Below are positions 20,302 through 30,524 of a DNA stretch of 64,000 nucleotides, piece after piece. Position 1 is the first letter of the stretch, and every line of letters starts with the position of its first letter. Location of the stretch: contig NZ_CP142523.1 of the NCBI RefSeq assembly GCF_036885605.1, forward strand, positions 372,001-436,000, written 5' to 3'. The stretch comes from Janthinobacterium sp. TB1-E2 (GTDB taxonomy: Bacteria > Pseudomonadota > Gammaproteobacteria > Burkholderiales > Burkholderiaceae_D). The position numbers and the translations under genes were made by a program. The notes beneath the pieces were generated by a model that saw only the letters and a list, made by a program, of their open reading frames with translations, did not search any database and had not been told where the DNA came from.

Positions 20302-21330
20302 TTAGCCGATCAGTTTTTTCAGCAGTTCAGCCTTGGCGCCGTCGTAGTCGGCCGACGAAATGAGACCCTTGTCGAGCAAGCCCTTGAGTTTTTCCAGGCG
20401 CGCCTCGATCGGTTCTTCCGCGGGGGCTGGCGGCGCCGCCGGTGCCTGCTGCTGCAGCGCGCCGCCCATGCTTTGCGCCATCACCTGGCCGATCGACAGC
20501 CCGGCGCCCAGTCCCGCGCCGATGCCGGCCATGCCGCCTTCGTTCTGCGCCGCCAGCGGGATCGCATTGGCCACCTGGAATTTCGTGTAGCCGCTCATCT
20601 TGTCGGCGCCCAGGCCGCCCTTCATGCCGGCCGAGATGCGTTCGTCGAGCGCCGCCTGCAATTCCTCGGGCAGGCTGATGCTGGCCACGTTGAATTCATC
20701 GAGGCCCACGCCATAGCGGGCAAACGCCTGCGCCAGGCCATCCTTGACTTCCTGCGCCATCAACGCCTGGTTGGCCGCCATGTCGAGGAAAGGGACGTTC
20801 GCGCCGCCCAGCGAGCTGGCCATGCTCGACATCAAAATACCGCGCAACTGGTCTTCCACCTCGTCGCGCGTATAGACTTCGCGCGTGCCGCTGATCTCGG
20901 TGAAGAAGGTGCGGGCGTCGGCGATGCGGTACGAATACATGCCGAAGGCGCGCACGCGGATCATGTCGAAATCCTTGTCGCGGATGGTGATTGGCTGCGG
21001 CGTGCCCCACTTGCGGCCAGTCTGCACGCGCGTGCTGAAGTAATACACGTCCGACTTGAATGGCGAGTCGAACAGCTTGTCCCAGTTTTTCAGGTTGGTT
21101 AGCAGCGGCAAGGTTTGCGTCGTCAGCTTGTGCGTGCCGGGACCGAAGACGTCGGCGATCTTGCCTTCATTGACGAAGACGGCGACCTGCGATTCGCGCA
21201 CATTCAGGATGGCGCCGTTCTGGATCTCGAAATCCTGCATGGGGAAGCGCCAGGCCAGCACGCCTTCCGTCTCTTCGTTCCACTGCAGTACGTCGATAAA
21301 CTGCTTCTTGATAAAGCTGCCGAGGCTCAT
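20302..21330 (-). CDS. SPFH (band 7)-domain protein with SHOCT-like C-terminus
   Basis: 342 residues from the ATG at 21330; the extra 25 codons upstream of it look non-coding. An SPFH domain of the virion-core-like type (YdjI-like) spans about 30-250, followed by a glycine-rich linker (GGMAGIGAGLGAG), a Pro/Ala stretch and a short-oligomerisation (SHOCT-like) tail ending DYDGAKAELLKKLIG. SPFH proteins form membrane scaffolds. No transmembrane segment is obvious, so membrane contact is probably peripheral. Confidence 0.85.
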   Translation of the reverse strand: MSLGSFIKKQFIDVLQWNEETEGVLAWRFPMQDFEIQNGAILNVRESQVAVFVNEGKIADVFGPGTHKLTTQTLPLLTNLKNWDKLFDSPFKSDVYYFSTRVQTGRKWGTPQPITIRDKDFDMIRVRAFGMYSYRIADARTFFTEISGTREVYTRDEVEDQLRGILMSSMASSLGGANVPFLDMAANQALMAQEVKDGLAQAFARYGVGLDEFNVASISLPEELQAALDERISAGMKGGLGADKMSGYTKFQVANAIPLAAQNEGGMAGIGAGLGAGLSIGQVMAQSMGGALQQQAPAAPPAPAEEPIEARLEKLKGLLDKGLISSADYDGAKAELLKKLIG

Positions 21331-21361
21331 GATGAATGTCCTTGAAAAAGATAAAGCGGTG

Positions 21362-21746
21362 TCAGGAAATGCAGGCGGCGTTGATGGCGCCGATCGACAG
21401 GGCAATGGCGCCCAGCAGGCCGCCGAAAGCGCTGTTGTTCGATTCGATCTGGTCTTTCGACATGCGCAGCAAACGCGTGGTCACCACATAGGCGAGCAAT
21501 TGCACCACCATGGCGCCGAAGGCCCAGGCAAAGAATTGCTGGTAGTCGGCCGTGTGCATCAGGGACGAGGCGATGGTGGCGGAAAAGCCCAGCAGCGCGC
21601 CGCCCAGCGACAGGGCCGCCGCGTGGTTACCCTGGCGGATCAGCAGCACTTCGTTATACGGCGTGACGCGCGTGTAAATGATAAAAAAGGCAATCAGCAG
21701 CGCGGCGGCCAGTATAAGATGGATCAGATAGTTTAGGATGGCGGGC
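21362..21746 (-). CDS. DUF350 membrane protein
   Basis: About 128 residues and four predicted helices, with two DUF350-type halves (ALSLGGALLGFSATIASS and AFGGLLGAIALSIGAINAAC). The start is a GTG at 21748-21746 with a GAGGAAA ribosome site. First gene of the leftward six-gene operon, 60 bases from the divergent aminopropyltransferase gene. DUF350 proteins also occur in E. coli YjfL; function unknown. The end coordinate given falls at the start codon. Confidence 0.85.
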
Positions 21747-21808
21747 ACGGCTTTCCTCGCAATGAGTATTTGATAACGTCAACGCATATTAGAACAAAAA
21801 AAAGTCCA

Positions 21809-23320
21809 ATGAACAAAAAGATTCTGATTTTGTCCGTCTTCGTGGTCGCCTCCTGCGGCCTCGCGTATGAACTGATCGCTGGCGCCATGTCCAGCTACCT
21901 GCTCGGCGACTCCATTCTGCAGTTTTCCACCATCATCGGCTGCTACCTGTTTGCCATGGGCGTAGGCGCGCACTTTTCCAAGTACGTGAAGGACGACGAC
22001 GTGCTCTCGCGCTTTGTCGACATCGAACTGGCCGTGGGCCTGATCGGCGGCCTGTCGGCCGCCATCCTGTTCATGACGTTTTCGTGGATGGCGGCGCCAT
22101 TTCGCACCTTATTGTATGTGATGGTGTTCCTGATCGGCGCACTGGTCGGCATGGAAGTGCCGCTGGTGATGCGCGCCCTGAATACGCGCCAGACGGAATT
22201 TTCCGAGCTGGTCAGCCGCGTGCTCACCTTCGATTACCTGGGTGCGCTGGCCGTTTCCCTGCTGTTCCCGCTGGTGCTGTCGCCGTATCTGGGCCTGGTG
22301 CGCACGGGCTTTTTGTTCGGCATGCTCAACGTGGGCGTGGGCCTGTGGAGCATCTATGTCTTCCGCGCGGAGCTGAAGAACCTCACGGGGCGTCTGCTGC
22401 GCGCCTGCGCCGTGATGCTGCTGCTGATCGCCGGCTTTGCCATGTCCGACCGCATGGTGGCCTGGGGAGAACATGGCCTGTTCGGCGACCAGATCGTGTA
22501 TTCCACCACCACGCCCTACCAGCGCCTGGTGATCACGCGCTGGAAGGACGATACGCGGCTGTACATCAACGGCAATTTGCAGTTTTCCTCGCGCGACGAG
22601 TACCGCTACCATGAGGCGCTCGTGCATCCGGTACTGGAAGCCTTGCCGTGGGCGCGCCGCGTGCTGGTGCTGGGCGGCGGCGATGGCCTGGCCCTGCGCG
22701 AAATCCTCCGTTATCCACACATCGAACACGTCACCGTGGTCGACCTCGACCCCGCCATGACGGCCGCGTTCACCACGCGCCCGGAACTGGCGAAGCTGAA
22801 TAACGGCTCGTTCTCGGACAAGCGCGTCACCGTCGTCAATGCCGATGCCGCCGTCTGGCTGCGCAATAACGGCGACATGTTCGATGCGGCCATCGTCGAT
22901 TTCCCCGATCCGTCCAGCTTCGCGCTCGGCAAACTGTATTCGGTGCCGTTCTACGACTTGGTGAAAAAGCACCTGGCGGCCAAGGGCTTGATGGTGGTGC
23001 AATCAACGTCGCCGTTCTTTGCCCCGCACGCCTACTGGACCATCAATTCGACCCTGCGCGAAGTGGGCATGCGCACCTGGCCCTACCATGCCTACGTGCC
23101 CTCGTTCGGCGAATGGGGTTTTATCCTCGCCTCGCCGCAGCTCGACTACACACCGCCGACGAAATACCGCCTGCCCATGCGCTACCTGAATGCGGACACC
23201 ACGCGCGAAATGTTCATCTTCCCGCCCGACATGCAGCCGCTGCCGATGGCGCCGAACCGCCTCAACACCCAGTCGCTCGTGCATGAATTCGAGCAGGACT
23301 GGAACCGGGTGATCCGCTGA
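21809..23320 (+). CDS. Membrane-embedded spermidine-synthase-like aminopropyltransferase
   Basis: 503 residues from the ATG at 21809. The N-terminal 200 residues form about seven transmembrane helices (starts ILILSVFVVASCGLAYELIAG); the C-terminal half is a spermidine synthase fold with VLVLGGGDGLALREIL (SAM-type motif), VTVVDLDPAM and AIVDFPDPSS in place of the usual VDSSDP. The active site would sit at the cytosolic face. With speD encoded divergently it probably transfers aminopropyl groups, but the acceptor need not be putrescine. Stop overlaps the next start by one base. Confidence 0.85.
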   Translation: MNKKILILSVFVVASCGLAYELIAGAMSSYLLGDSILQFSTIIGCYLFAMGVGAHFSKYVKDDDVLSRFVDIELAVGLIGGLSAAILFMTFSWMAAPFRTLLYVMVFLIGALVGMEVPLVMRALNTRQTEFSELVSRVLTFDYLGALAVSLLFPLVLSPYLGLVRTGFLFGMLNVGVGLWSIYVFRAELKNLTGRLLRACAVMLLLIAGFAMSDRMVAWGEHGLFGDQIVYSTTTPYQRLVITRWKDDTRLYINGNLQFSSRDEYRYHEALVHPVLEALPWARRVLVLGGGDGLALREILRYPHIEHVTVVDLDPAMTAAFTTRPELAKLNNGSFSDKRVTVVNADAAVWLRNNGDMFDAAIVDFPDPSSFALGKLYSVPFYDLVKKHLAAKGLMVVQSTSPFFAPHAYWTINSTLREVGMRTWPYHAYVPSFGEWGFILASPQLDYTPPTKYRLPMRYLNADTTREMFIFPPDMQPLPMAPNRLNTQSLVHEFEQDWNRVIR

Positions 23321-24954
23321 TGCAGCGTCGTTCCTTCATGCTGTGGGCCGCCGGCGGCACGGCAGCGGCGGCCGCCGCTGGCATCGGCAGCATCGCCGCC
23401 TACCTGCGCTGGCAGGAAATCACGCCCAGGGTGCTGTACCCAGGCCGCAGCGAGGGCCATTATTTGCGTGAGCTGCTGCGCGAGCGCAAGGCGCTGCCGC
23501 CACCTTCACGCACCTTGCGCACCGACGTGGCCATCCTCGGCTCGGGCATCGCCGGCCTGACGGCCGCCTGGCGGCTGAATAAACTGGGGCACAAGGATTT
23601 CCTCATGGTCGATGGCCCGCAGCCCTACGGCAACGCGGCCGGCGGCCACTTCGGCGATCTCGCTTATCCCACGGGGGGCCATTACCTGCCGCTGCCGTCG
23701 CCCGAATCGACGCATGTGCGCGAGATCCTGTTCGACTTGGGCATCATCGAGCGCGATCCGCAGGCGGAAAAGCCCACTTACGACGAGCGCTACATCCTGC
23801 ATGCGCCCGAGGAGCGTTTGCTGTTCAACGGCCAGTGGCAGGATGGCTTCATTCCCACCGAAGGCATCTCCGCCGAGGAGCTGGCGCAGCACGAGCGCTT
23901 CTTTGCCGACGTGCGGCGCCTGCGCCAGGCGCATGGCAACGACGGCAAGCGCGTCTTCGTTTTTCCTACCGTGGAATCGTCGCAAGACCCGGCCTGGCAG
24001 GCGCTCGATACCATCACCTTGAAACAGTGGATGGAGCGCGAGGGATACACCTCGCCCACCTTGCACTGGTATCTGAATTACTGCTGCCGCGACGACTACG
24101 GCACGCGCTACGACCAGGTGTCGGCCTGGGCCGGCCTGCATTACTACTGCAGCCGCTGGGGCCAGGCGGCCAACGCGGGCAATGGCGCCTGGCTGACTTG
24201 GCCGGGTGGCATGCAGCCGGTCGCCACGGCCATGGAGCAGGCCTCGGGTGTCCAACGCCATGCGGGCACGGTGGTTTCCCTCACGACGACGGCCAGCGGC
24301 GTGGAGGCGCTGTGCCTGGAGCTGGTCGATGGCCAGCCGCGCACCTACCTGGTCAAGGCGCGCAAGGCCATCTGCGCCATGCCGCTGTATGTCGCGGCGC
24401 GCGTGGTGGACAACATCGCCGGCTATGGTTTTGACGCGAAGCGCGACACGCCCGCGTATGCGCCGTGGATGGTGGCCAATTTCCTGCTCAAGCGTTTTCC
24501 TGACGAACTGCCGCACGCACCGCTGTGCTGGGACAACGTCGTGTACCAGGAGCCTGGCCTCGGCTATGTCGTCTCCACGCACCAGGACATCCGCGTGCGC
24601 CCGCCCGAGAAAACCGTTTTCAGCGCCTACGTGGCCCTGTCCGACCGCACACCGCAGCAAGCGCGCAAGTGGCTCGATACGGCTAGCCCCGAAGAATTGC
24701 TGGCGCTGGCCAGCGTCGATTTGAAGACGGCGTACGGGCGCGATTTCGCCAGCTGCGTCGAACGGGTCGACATCACCGTGCGCGGCCACGCCATGGCCGC
24801 GCCGTTGCCGGGATTTCGCAGCAATGCGGGGCTCAAAGCCTTGCGCGAACACGATGGGGCGATCCTGTTCGCGCATGCCGATCTGTCGGGCTTTTCCGTA
24901 TTTGAAGAGGCCGCGTGGTGGGGCGACAGGGCGGCGCGGCTGGCGATCACATAA
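23320..24954 (+). CDS. Tat-type FAD-dependent amine-oxidase-like protein
   Basis: 544 residues. N-terminus MQRRSFMLWAAGG with a following Ala-rich hydrophobic segment looks like a Tat signal or signal anchor. The Rossmann motif VAILGSGIAGLTAAW binds FAD at about 69-83, and the C-terminus LFAHADLSGFSVFEEAAWWG matches the FAD-contact end of flavin monoamine oxidases. In context it may oxidise a polyamine or an aminopropylated product outside the cytosol. It starts on the last base of the upstream stop codon (TGATG), so the two are co-translated. Confidence 0.8.
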   Translation: MQRRSFMLWAAGGTAAAAAAGIGSIAAYLRWQEITPRVLYPGRSEGHYLRELLRERKALPPPSRTLRTDVAILGSGIAGLTAAWRLNKLGHKDFLMVDGPQPYGNAAGGHFGDLAYPTGGHYLPLPSPESTHVREILFDLGIIERDPQAEKPTYDERYILHAPEERLLFNGQWQDGFIPTEGISAEELAQHERFFADVRRLRQAHGNDGKRVFVFPTVESSQDPAWQALDTITLKQWMEREGYTSPTLHWYLNYCCRDDYGTRYDQVSAWAGLHYYCSRWGQAANAGNGAWLTWPGGMQPVATAMEQASGVQRHAGTVVSLTTTASGVEALCLELVDGQPRTYLVKARKAICAMPLYVAARVVDNIAGYGFDAKRDTPAYAPWMVANFLLKRFPDELPHAPLCWDNVVYQEPGLGYVVSTHQDIRVRPPEKTVFSAYVALSDRTPQQARKWLDTASPEELLALASVDLKTAYGRDFASCVERVDITVRGHAMAAPLPGFRSNAGLKALREHDGAILFAHADLSGFSVFEEAAWWGDRAARLAIT

Positions 24955-24957
24955 ATG

Positions 24958-24982
24958 AAAAAGGCCGGCGCAAGCGCCGGCC
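24958..24982 (-). terminator. Terminator of the chvE-gguAB transcript
   Basis: An 8-bp GGCCGGCG/CGCCGGCC stem with a four-base loop is followed, reading leftward, by five T (24962-24958). It lies 40 bases after the gguB stop. In the rightward direction it has no T run, though it could stabilise the 3' end of the amine-oxidase-like mRNA. Confidence 0.75.
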
Positions 24983-25022
24983 AGAGCCCCCTAAGGCTCG
25001 AACCTGTGCTTCCTTGTTCTTC

Positions 25023-26240
25023 TCATTTATTTTTATTAATGACGTCGATGAACACGGCCGCCAGCAGCACCAGGCCCTTGATCACCTGCTGGTAGTCGAT
25101 ACCGATGCCCATGATGGACATGCCGTTGTTCATCACGCCCATGATGAAGGCGCCGATGACGGCGCCCATCACCTTGCCCACGCCGCCCGAAGCCGAGGCG
25201 CCGCCGATGAAGCAGGCGGCGATCACGTCCAGTTCGAAGCCCGTGCCCGCCTTTGGCGTGGCCGTGTTCAGGCGCGCCGCGAAGATCAGGCCGGCCAGGG
25301 CCGCCAGCATGCCCATGTTGACGAAGGTGTAGAAGCTGACCCGTTCCGTCTTGATGCCGGACAGGCGCGCCGCCTTCTCGTTGCCGCCCACGGCATACAC
25401 GCGGCGGCCCAGCACGGTGCGGTTGGTAATGAAGGTGTAGGCGACGATGAGCAGCGACATCACGGCCAGCACGTTGGGAAAGCCGCGGTACGACGCCAGC
25501 AGATAGCTGAAATACACCATCACGGCGGCGAAGACCGCGTTTTTCAGCAGGAAGAAGGCGCGCGGCTCGTTTTCCATGCCGTGCTTCAGTTGCTTGGCGC
25601 GGCTGCGCAGCGAGGTGAAGATCAGCGCCGCGGCGGCGATCACGCCCAGCAGCAGTGACAGGCCGCGCAAGTTTTCGCCGCCGAACGGGTCGGGCAGGAA
25701 GCCGGAGCTGAGCATCTGGAAGCCTTCAGGGAAGGGACCGACCGACTGGCCTGCCAGCAGCGCCAGGGTCAAGCCCTTGAAGACCAGCATGCCGGCCAGG
25801 GTGACGATGAAGGACGGGATTTTGAAGAAGGCGACGAAATAGCCTTGCGCGCCGCCGATGACGGCGCCGGCCAGCAGGCAGAGGATGCTGGCGGCGACAA
25901 AATTCATGTTGTAGTTGACGATCAGGACGGCCGCCAGCGCGCCGACGAAGCCGACCACCGAGCCGACGGACAAATCGATATGGCCGGCCACGATGACCAT
26001 CAGCATGCCCAGCGCCATGATGACGATGTAGCTGTTTTGCAGCACCAGGTTGGTCAGGTTCAGCGGCTGCATCAGGGTGCCGTCGGTCATGTACTGGAAA
26101 AAGCCCATGATGACGATCAGCGAAAGCAGCATGCCGTAGTCGCGCATATTGTTCTTCAAAAAGCCGGCATAGCTTTTCGCTTGCGGTGCGGCCGCTGGCG
26201 CTGCTGCTGCCGGCGCGCCTGCTGTCAGTTTATTGTCCAT
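25023..26240 (-). CDS. gguB: Multiple-monosaccharide ABC transporter permease
   Basis: 405 residues, about ten helices, BPD_transp_2 family. The segments [19 protein letters not shown] and [19 protein letters not shown] are hallmarks of ribose/xylose-type permeases; overall it is closest in memory to GguB/MmsB. The N-terminus has an Ala/Pro-rich stretch (13-22) not seen in all homologues. It starts 11 bases before the end of gguA, so the two are translationally coupled. Confidence 0.88.
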   Translation of the reverse strand: MDNKLTAGAPAAAAPAAAPQAKSYAGFLKNNMRDYGMLLSLIVIMGFFQYMTDGTLMQPLNLTNLVLQNSYIVIMALGMLMVIVAGHIDLSVGSVVGFVGALAAVLIVNYNMNFVAASILCLLAGAVIGGAQGYFVAFFKIPSFIVTLAGMLVFKGLTLALLAGQSVGPFPEGFQMLSSGFLPDPFGGENLRGLSLLLGVIAAAALIFTSLRSRAKQLKHGMENEPRAFFLLKNAVFAAVMVYFSYLLASYRGFPNVLAVMSLLIVAYTFITNRTVLGRRVYAVGGNEKAARLSGIKTERVSFYTFVNMGMLAALAGLIFAARLNTATPKAGTGFELDVIAACFIGGASASGGVGKVMGAVIGAFIMGVMNNGMSIMGIGIDYQQVIKGLVLLAAVFIDVINKNK

Positions 26241-27771
26241 TGTTTTCTCCGTGTGTAACGATCGCGCGCATGATTCGCTCCTGCGATGCTTCTGCCGCGC
26301 TCAATTCCGCCGCAAAGCGGCCTTCGTTCATGACATAGATCCGGTCGCACATGCCCAGCAATTCCGGCATTTCCGACGAGATCATGATGATGCATTTGCC
26401 TTCCGCGGCCAGGTCGCTGATGATGCTGTAGATCTCGTATTTGGCGCCCACGTCGATGCCGCGGCTCGGTTCGTCGAGGATCAGCACGTCGGGGCGCGAA
26501 AACAGCCACTTCGCCAGCACCACTTTCTGCTGGTTGCCGCCGGACAGATTGACCACCTTCTGCGCCACGCTCGAGCAACGGGTCTTGAGCTTGCGGCGGA
26601 ACTCCTCGGCCACGCTGAATTCACGCTGCTCATCGATCACCATGTGCTTGGAAATCGCATCGAGGTTGGCCAGGCTGGTGTTCTTCTGGATGTCTTCCTC
26701 GAGGATCAGGCCCAGGCCCTTGCGGTCTTCCGTGACATACGCGAGGCCATGTGCGATCGCCTTGCCGATGGTGCTGACGTCGATTTCCTGCCCATTCTTG
26801 AGCACCATGCCGCTGATGCGCTGGCCGTAGGCGCGGCCGAAAATGCTCATCGCCAGTTCCGTGCGCCCGGAGCCCATCAGGCCGGCGATGCCGATGATCT
26901 CTCCCTTTTTCGCGTGCATGTTGATGCCCTTGATGACGGGACGGTCGGCATGCTCGGGATGGAAGACGCGCCAGTCGCGCACTTCGAAAATGGTCTCGCC
27001 TATCGTCGGCGTGCGCGGCGGATAGCGGTCGGCCATTTCGCGTCCGACCATTTTTTCGATGATGCGGTCTTCGCTGACGGGTTCGATGCGGCAGTCGAAA
27101 CTGTCGACCGTGTTCCCGTCGCGCAGCACCGTGATGGCATCGGCGACCCTTGAAATTTCATTGAGCTTGTGCGAGATCAGGATCGAGGCGATGCCCTGGG
27201 CTTTCAGGCCCAGCAGCAGGTCGAGCAGGGCCGCGCTGTCGCTTTCGTTCAGGCTGGCCGTCGGCTCGTCGAGGATCAGCAGCTTGACGTCCTTGCACAG
27301 CGCCTTGGCGATCTCGATCAGCTGCTGCTTGCCCACGCCCAGGTTGGTGATCAGGGTGTCCGGGGACTCTTTCAAGCCGACTTTGTGCAGCAGTTCGCGC
27401 GTCTTGCTTTGCGCGTATTCCCAGTCGATGACGCCCATGCTGGACGGTTCGTTGCCGAGGAAGATATTCTCGGCGATCGACAACTGGGGCACCAGCGCCA
27501 GTTCCTGGTGGATGATGATGATGCCGATTTCTTCGCTGTCCTTGATGCCGCGGAAGTGCCGCGTCTGGCCCAGGTAATCGATGTCGCCCGTATAGCTGCC
27601 ATGGCCGTAGACGCCACTGAGCACTTTCATCAGGGTCGATTTGCCGGCGCCGTTTTCGCCGACGATGGCGTGGATCTCGCCGCTGTGTACCCGCAGGTTG
27701 ACATTGTCGAGCGCAACGACGCCCGGGAATGTTTTGCGTATCCCGCGCATTTCCAGGATAGTGTTCGTCAT
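26230..27771 (-). CDS. gguA: Multiple-monosaccharide ABC transporter ATPase (two nucleotide-binding domains)
   Basis: 513 residues, fused tandem ABC domains. First Walker [10 protein letters not shown] near 35-43 with [12 protein letters not shown]; second half carries [20 protein letters not shown] and [15 protein letters not shown] with [13 protein letters not shown]. As usual for this class the second site has a degenerate P-loop. Powers uptake with ChvE and GguB. Confidence 0.92.
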   Translation of the reverse strand: MTNTILEMRGIRKTFPGVVALDNVNLRVHSGEIHAIVGENGAGKSTLMKVLSGVYGHGSYTGDIDYLGQTRHFRGIKDSEEIGIIIIHQELALVPQLSIAENIFLGNEPSSMGVIDWEYAQSKTRELLHKVGLKESPDTLITNLGVGKQQLIEIAKALCKDVKLLILDEPTASLNESDSAALLDLLLGLKAQGIASILISHKLNEISRVADAITVLRDGNTVDSFDCRIEPVSEDRIIEKMVGREMADRYPPRTPTIGETIFEVRDWRVFHPEHADRPVIKGINMHAKKGEIIGIAGLMGSGRTELAMSIFGRAYGQRISGMVLKNGQEIDVSTIGKAIAHGLAYVTEDRKGLGLILEEDIQKNTSLANLDAISKHMVIDEQREFSVAEEFRRKLKTRCSSVAQKVVNLSGGNQQKVVLAKWLFSRPDVLILDEPSRGIDVGAKYEIYSIISDLAAEGKCIIMISSEMPELLGMCDRIYVMNEGRFAAELSAAEASQERIMRAIVTHGENNGQ

Positions 27772-27846
27772 ATAACCTCTCTGGCACGGCCGCGCTGGTC
27801 GGCATCGGTCGTGCTGCAGTCTTGTTCTTGATAGTGCGTGAAGCGA

Positions 27847-27869
27847 AAGGCCCGGCAGGGCCGGGCCTT
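27847..27869 (-). promoter_or_regulatory. Hairpin between chvE and gguA
   Basis: A perfect 10-bp stem (AAGGCCCGGC/GCCGGGCCTT) with a three-base loop stands 15 bases after the chvE stop. The T run after it is short (TTT), so partial termination or mRNA protection is likely, which would give more binding protein than transporter. Confidence 0.65.
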
Positions 27870-27884
27870 CAGTACCTTGGATGC

Positions 27885-28961
27885 TTATTTCACTTGCGCT
27901 TCCGTGTAGTAGCCGCTGCCGGTGACGAGCACCTGCTTCCAGTTCGCCTTGTCGACGGTGACCGGTTTCAACAGGTAGGACGGCACGACTTTCACGCCGT
28001 TGTTATAGGTCTTCGTATCGTTGACGGTCGGCGTCTTGCCGCTCATCATCGCGTCGACCATGTTGGCCGTGACCTTGGCCAGTTCGCGCGTGTCCTTGAA
28101 CACGGTCGATGCCTGTTCGCCGCGGATGATCGATTTCACCGACGGGATTTCCGCATCCTGGCCCGTCACGACGGGGAACGGCTGCTTCGGCGTGCCGTAA
28201 CCGACGCCCTTGAGCGAGGACAGGATGCCGATGCTCAAGCCGTCATATGGCGACAGCACGGCGTCGACGCGCGCATTGCCGTAGTAGGCGCTGAGCAGGT
28301 TGTCCATGCGGGCCTGCGCCACGGCGCCATCCCAGCGCAGGGTGGCGACCTTTTCCATGCCCATCTGCTTCGAGCGCACCACCAGCTTGCCGCTGTCGAT
28401 GTAGGGTTTCAGCACCGACAGCGCGCCGTTGTAGAAGAAGTGCGCGTTGTTGTCGTCGGCCGAGCCGCCGAACAGTTCGATATTGAACGGGCCCTTGCCT
28501 TCCTTGAGTTTCAGCGCCGATTCGATATAGCCCGCTTGCAGCACGCCGACCTGGAAGTTGTCGAAGGTGGCGTAGTAATCGATGTTTTTCGTGCCGCGGA
28601 TCAAACGGTCATACGAGATGACCTTGATGCCCTTGTCGGCCGCTTTTTGCAGCACGTTCGACAGGGTGGTGCCGTCGATGGCGGCGATCACCAGCACCTT
28701 GGCGCCCTTGGTGATCATGTTTTCCACCTGCGCCAGCTGGTTCGGGATATCGTCGTCGGCAAACTGCAAGTCCGTCTTGTAGCCGCGCTCCTTGAATACC
28801 TTGACCATGTTGTCGCCGTCGGCAATCCAGCGCATGGACGATTTGGTTGGCATCGAGATGCCGATTGCGCCCTTGTCTGCGGCGCTTGCCACGGGCATTA
28901 CCGCCATGCCGGAGATGGCCAGCGCCAGGCTCGCGGTCAGCATTTTCATTGTTGTTTTCAT
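27885..28961 (-). CDS. chvE: Periplasmic multiple-monosaccharide-binding protein
   Basis: 358 residues with a Sec signal peptide ([20 protein letters not shown], cleavage near VASAAD). Periplasmic-binding-protein type I fold: [15 protein letters not shown] near the N-terminus, [10 protein letters not shown] in the hinge region and [15 protein letters not shown] later, all as in ChvE/MmsE. Homologues bind galactose, arabinose, xylose, glucose. GGAGACCTGAA precedes the ATG. Head of the leftward importer operon. Confidence 0.92.
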   Translation of the reverse strand: MKTTMKMLTASLALAISGMAVMPVASAADKGAIGISMPTKSSMRWIADGDNMVKVFKERGYKTDLQFADDDIPNQLAQVENMITKGAKVLVIAAIDGTTLSNVLQKAADKGIKVISYDRLIRGTKNIDYYATFDNFQVGVLQAGYIESALKLKEGKGPFNIELFGGSADDNNAHFFYNGALSVLKPYIDSGKLVVRSKQMGMEKVATLRWDGAVAQARMDNLLSAYYGNARVDAVLSPYDGLSIGILSSLKGVGYGTPKQPFPVVTGQDAEIPSVKSIIRGEQASTVFKDTRELAKVTANMVDAMMSGKTPTVNDTKTYNNGVKVVPSYLLKPVTVDKANWKQVLVTGSGYYTEAQVK

Positions 28962-29336
28962 TTCAGGTCTCCACCGTCTTCGATAGTTGAATGTGCCAGG
29001 GCCGTCGTCCAGTGGGCGGGCTCCGTGCGAATGGCCGATTGCAGGCCACGGCTGATACTAGTTTGTCCATCCATCCCTCACCAATCACTTTTTTCGCATT
29101 GCTGATATCCAAAACGATATCGATGGGTCAATTGATGCAATGCGCCATGGCACGCCGTTCCGCCTGCTGACAGGGCGGAAACGGGGGCTGGATGGCGGCT
29201 TTTTTTGGTGCACTGCAATACCAATAATCATCATTCAATTTGGTGATTTTCGTAATTGCGGCGACACAGGGCGGCGCGCAGAATCGGTCCGAACTTGAAC
29301 ACCGGCCATCCCGTCACGACCTTTTGAAAGCTTGCC
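28962..29336. other. Divergent regulatory region between chvE and xylX
   Basis: 375 bases with no gene. It must contain promoters for both directions. Two GATATC palindromes lie one helical turn apart (29104-29109 and 29116-29121), overlapping a possible leftward TTGACC -35 on the complementary strand near 29130. An ACCAA...TTGGT inverted repeat surrounds 29220-29246. These are operator candidates only. Confidence 0.4.
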
Positions 29337-30497
29337 ATGCAGCCGATTTCCCCCGCCTCTTTGTTGCCCGCCGACCTGGCGCAGGCCCTCCTTGTCGGGC
29401 GCATCTGGCGTGACGGCCCGTGCGTCGTCGCCGTGCGCGGCGGCGAAGTGGTCGACATCACGCAGACGGTGGCGACGGTGGCCGAGCTGTTCGAGCGCAG
29501 CGATGCGCTCGATATCGTCCGCCATGCGCCCGGCATCGCGCTCGGACCCGTGCAGTCGTTGCTGGAGCAGGCGCTGGCCGCGCCGGCCGGCGAGCCGCTG
29601 CTGCTGGCGCCGTGCGACCTGCAGGCCGTCAAGGCCTGCGGCGTGACCTTCGCCGTCAGCCTGCTCGAACGGGTGATCGAGGAACAGGCGGGCGGCGACG
29701 CGGCGCGCGCGGCGAGCCTGCGCACCGCCCTGCAAATGACATTGGGCGGCGACCTGTCGGCACTGAAGCCTGGCTCGGACGCGGCGCAGCGTTTGAAACA
29801 GCAGCTGCAACAGCGCGGCGCCTGGTCGCAATACATGGAAGTGGGCATCGGCCCCGATGCGGAAGTGTTTACCAAGGCGCAGCCGATGTCGTCGGTGGGC
29901 TGCGGCGCGCAGGTGGGCTTGCTGCCATCGTCCGCCTGGAACAACCCGGAGCCCGAGATCGTCCTGGCCGTCAACAGCCGTGGCGAGGTGCTGGGGGCGA
30001 CCTTGGGCAACGACGTCAACCTGCGCGACATCGAAGGGCGCAGCGCCCTCTTGCTGGGCAAGGCCAAGGATAACAACGGCTCCTGCGCCATCGGCCCCTT
30101 CATCCGCCTGTTCGACGAGCACTTCACGCTCGACACCGTGCGCGAGGCGGAAGTGTCGCTGCTGATCGAAGGCGCGGACGACGGCTTTGTGCTCGAAGGC
30201 GCCAGCTTCATGCGCGAGATCAGCCGCGACCCGCTCGACCTGGTGCGCCAGACGGCAGGCCAGTACCACCAGTATCCGGACGGCTTCATGCTGTTCCTCG
30301 GGACCATGTTCTCGCCCGTGAAGGACCGCGGCGCGCAGGGCGGCGGCTTTACGCACCACCTGGGCGACCGGGTGACGATTGCCAGCGCTGCGCTGGGCGC
30401 GCTGGTCAACGAAGTGCAGCGCTGCGATGCGATTGCCCCCTGGACGTTTGGCGTGCGCGCGCTGTACCAGAACCTGGCCCAGCGCGGCTTGCTTTGA
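29337..30497 (+). CDS. xylX: 2-keto-3-deoxy-pentonate dehydratase, fumarylacetoacetate-hydrolase fold (XylX type)
   Basis: 386 residues. The FAH-fold C-terminal half has NPEPEIVLAVNSRGEVLG and GNDVNLRDIEGRSALLLGKA, with acidic metal ligands. By analogy with Caulobacter XylX it would convert 2-keto-3-deoxy-D-xylonate to 2-ketoglutarate semialdehyde. It could equally serve L-arabinose-derived 2-keto-3-deoxyarabonate (AraD1-like). Placement before xylB and xylD supports the Weimberg role. Confidence 0.8.
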   Translation: MQPISPASLLPADLAQALLVGRIWRDGPCVVAVRGGEVVDITQTVATVAELFERSDALDIVRHAPGIALGPVQSLLEQALAAPAGEPLLLAPCDLQAVKACGVTFAVSLLERVIEEQAGGDAARAASLRTALQMTLGGDLSALKPGSDAAQRLKQQLQQRGAWSQYMEVGIGPDAEVFTKAQPMSSVGCGAQVGLLPSSAWNNPEPEIVLAVNSRGEVLGATLGNDVNLRDIEGRSALLLGKAKDNNGSCAIGPFIRLFDEHFTLDTVREAEVSLLIEGADDGFVLEGASFMREISRDPLDLVRQTAGQYHQYPDGFMLFLGTMFSPVKDRGAQGGGFTHHLGDRVTIASAALGALVNEVQRCDAIAPWTFGVRALYQNLAQRGLL

Positions 30498-30524
30498 TCC
30501 GATTATTTTAAAAAGAGAGACACC

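Noticed and set aside
27169..27831. Frames opposite gguA and chvE suggesting extra rightward genes
   Set aside because: Composition is that of antisense frames, with no ribosome sites or domains; gguA and chvE explain the DNA.
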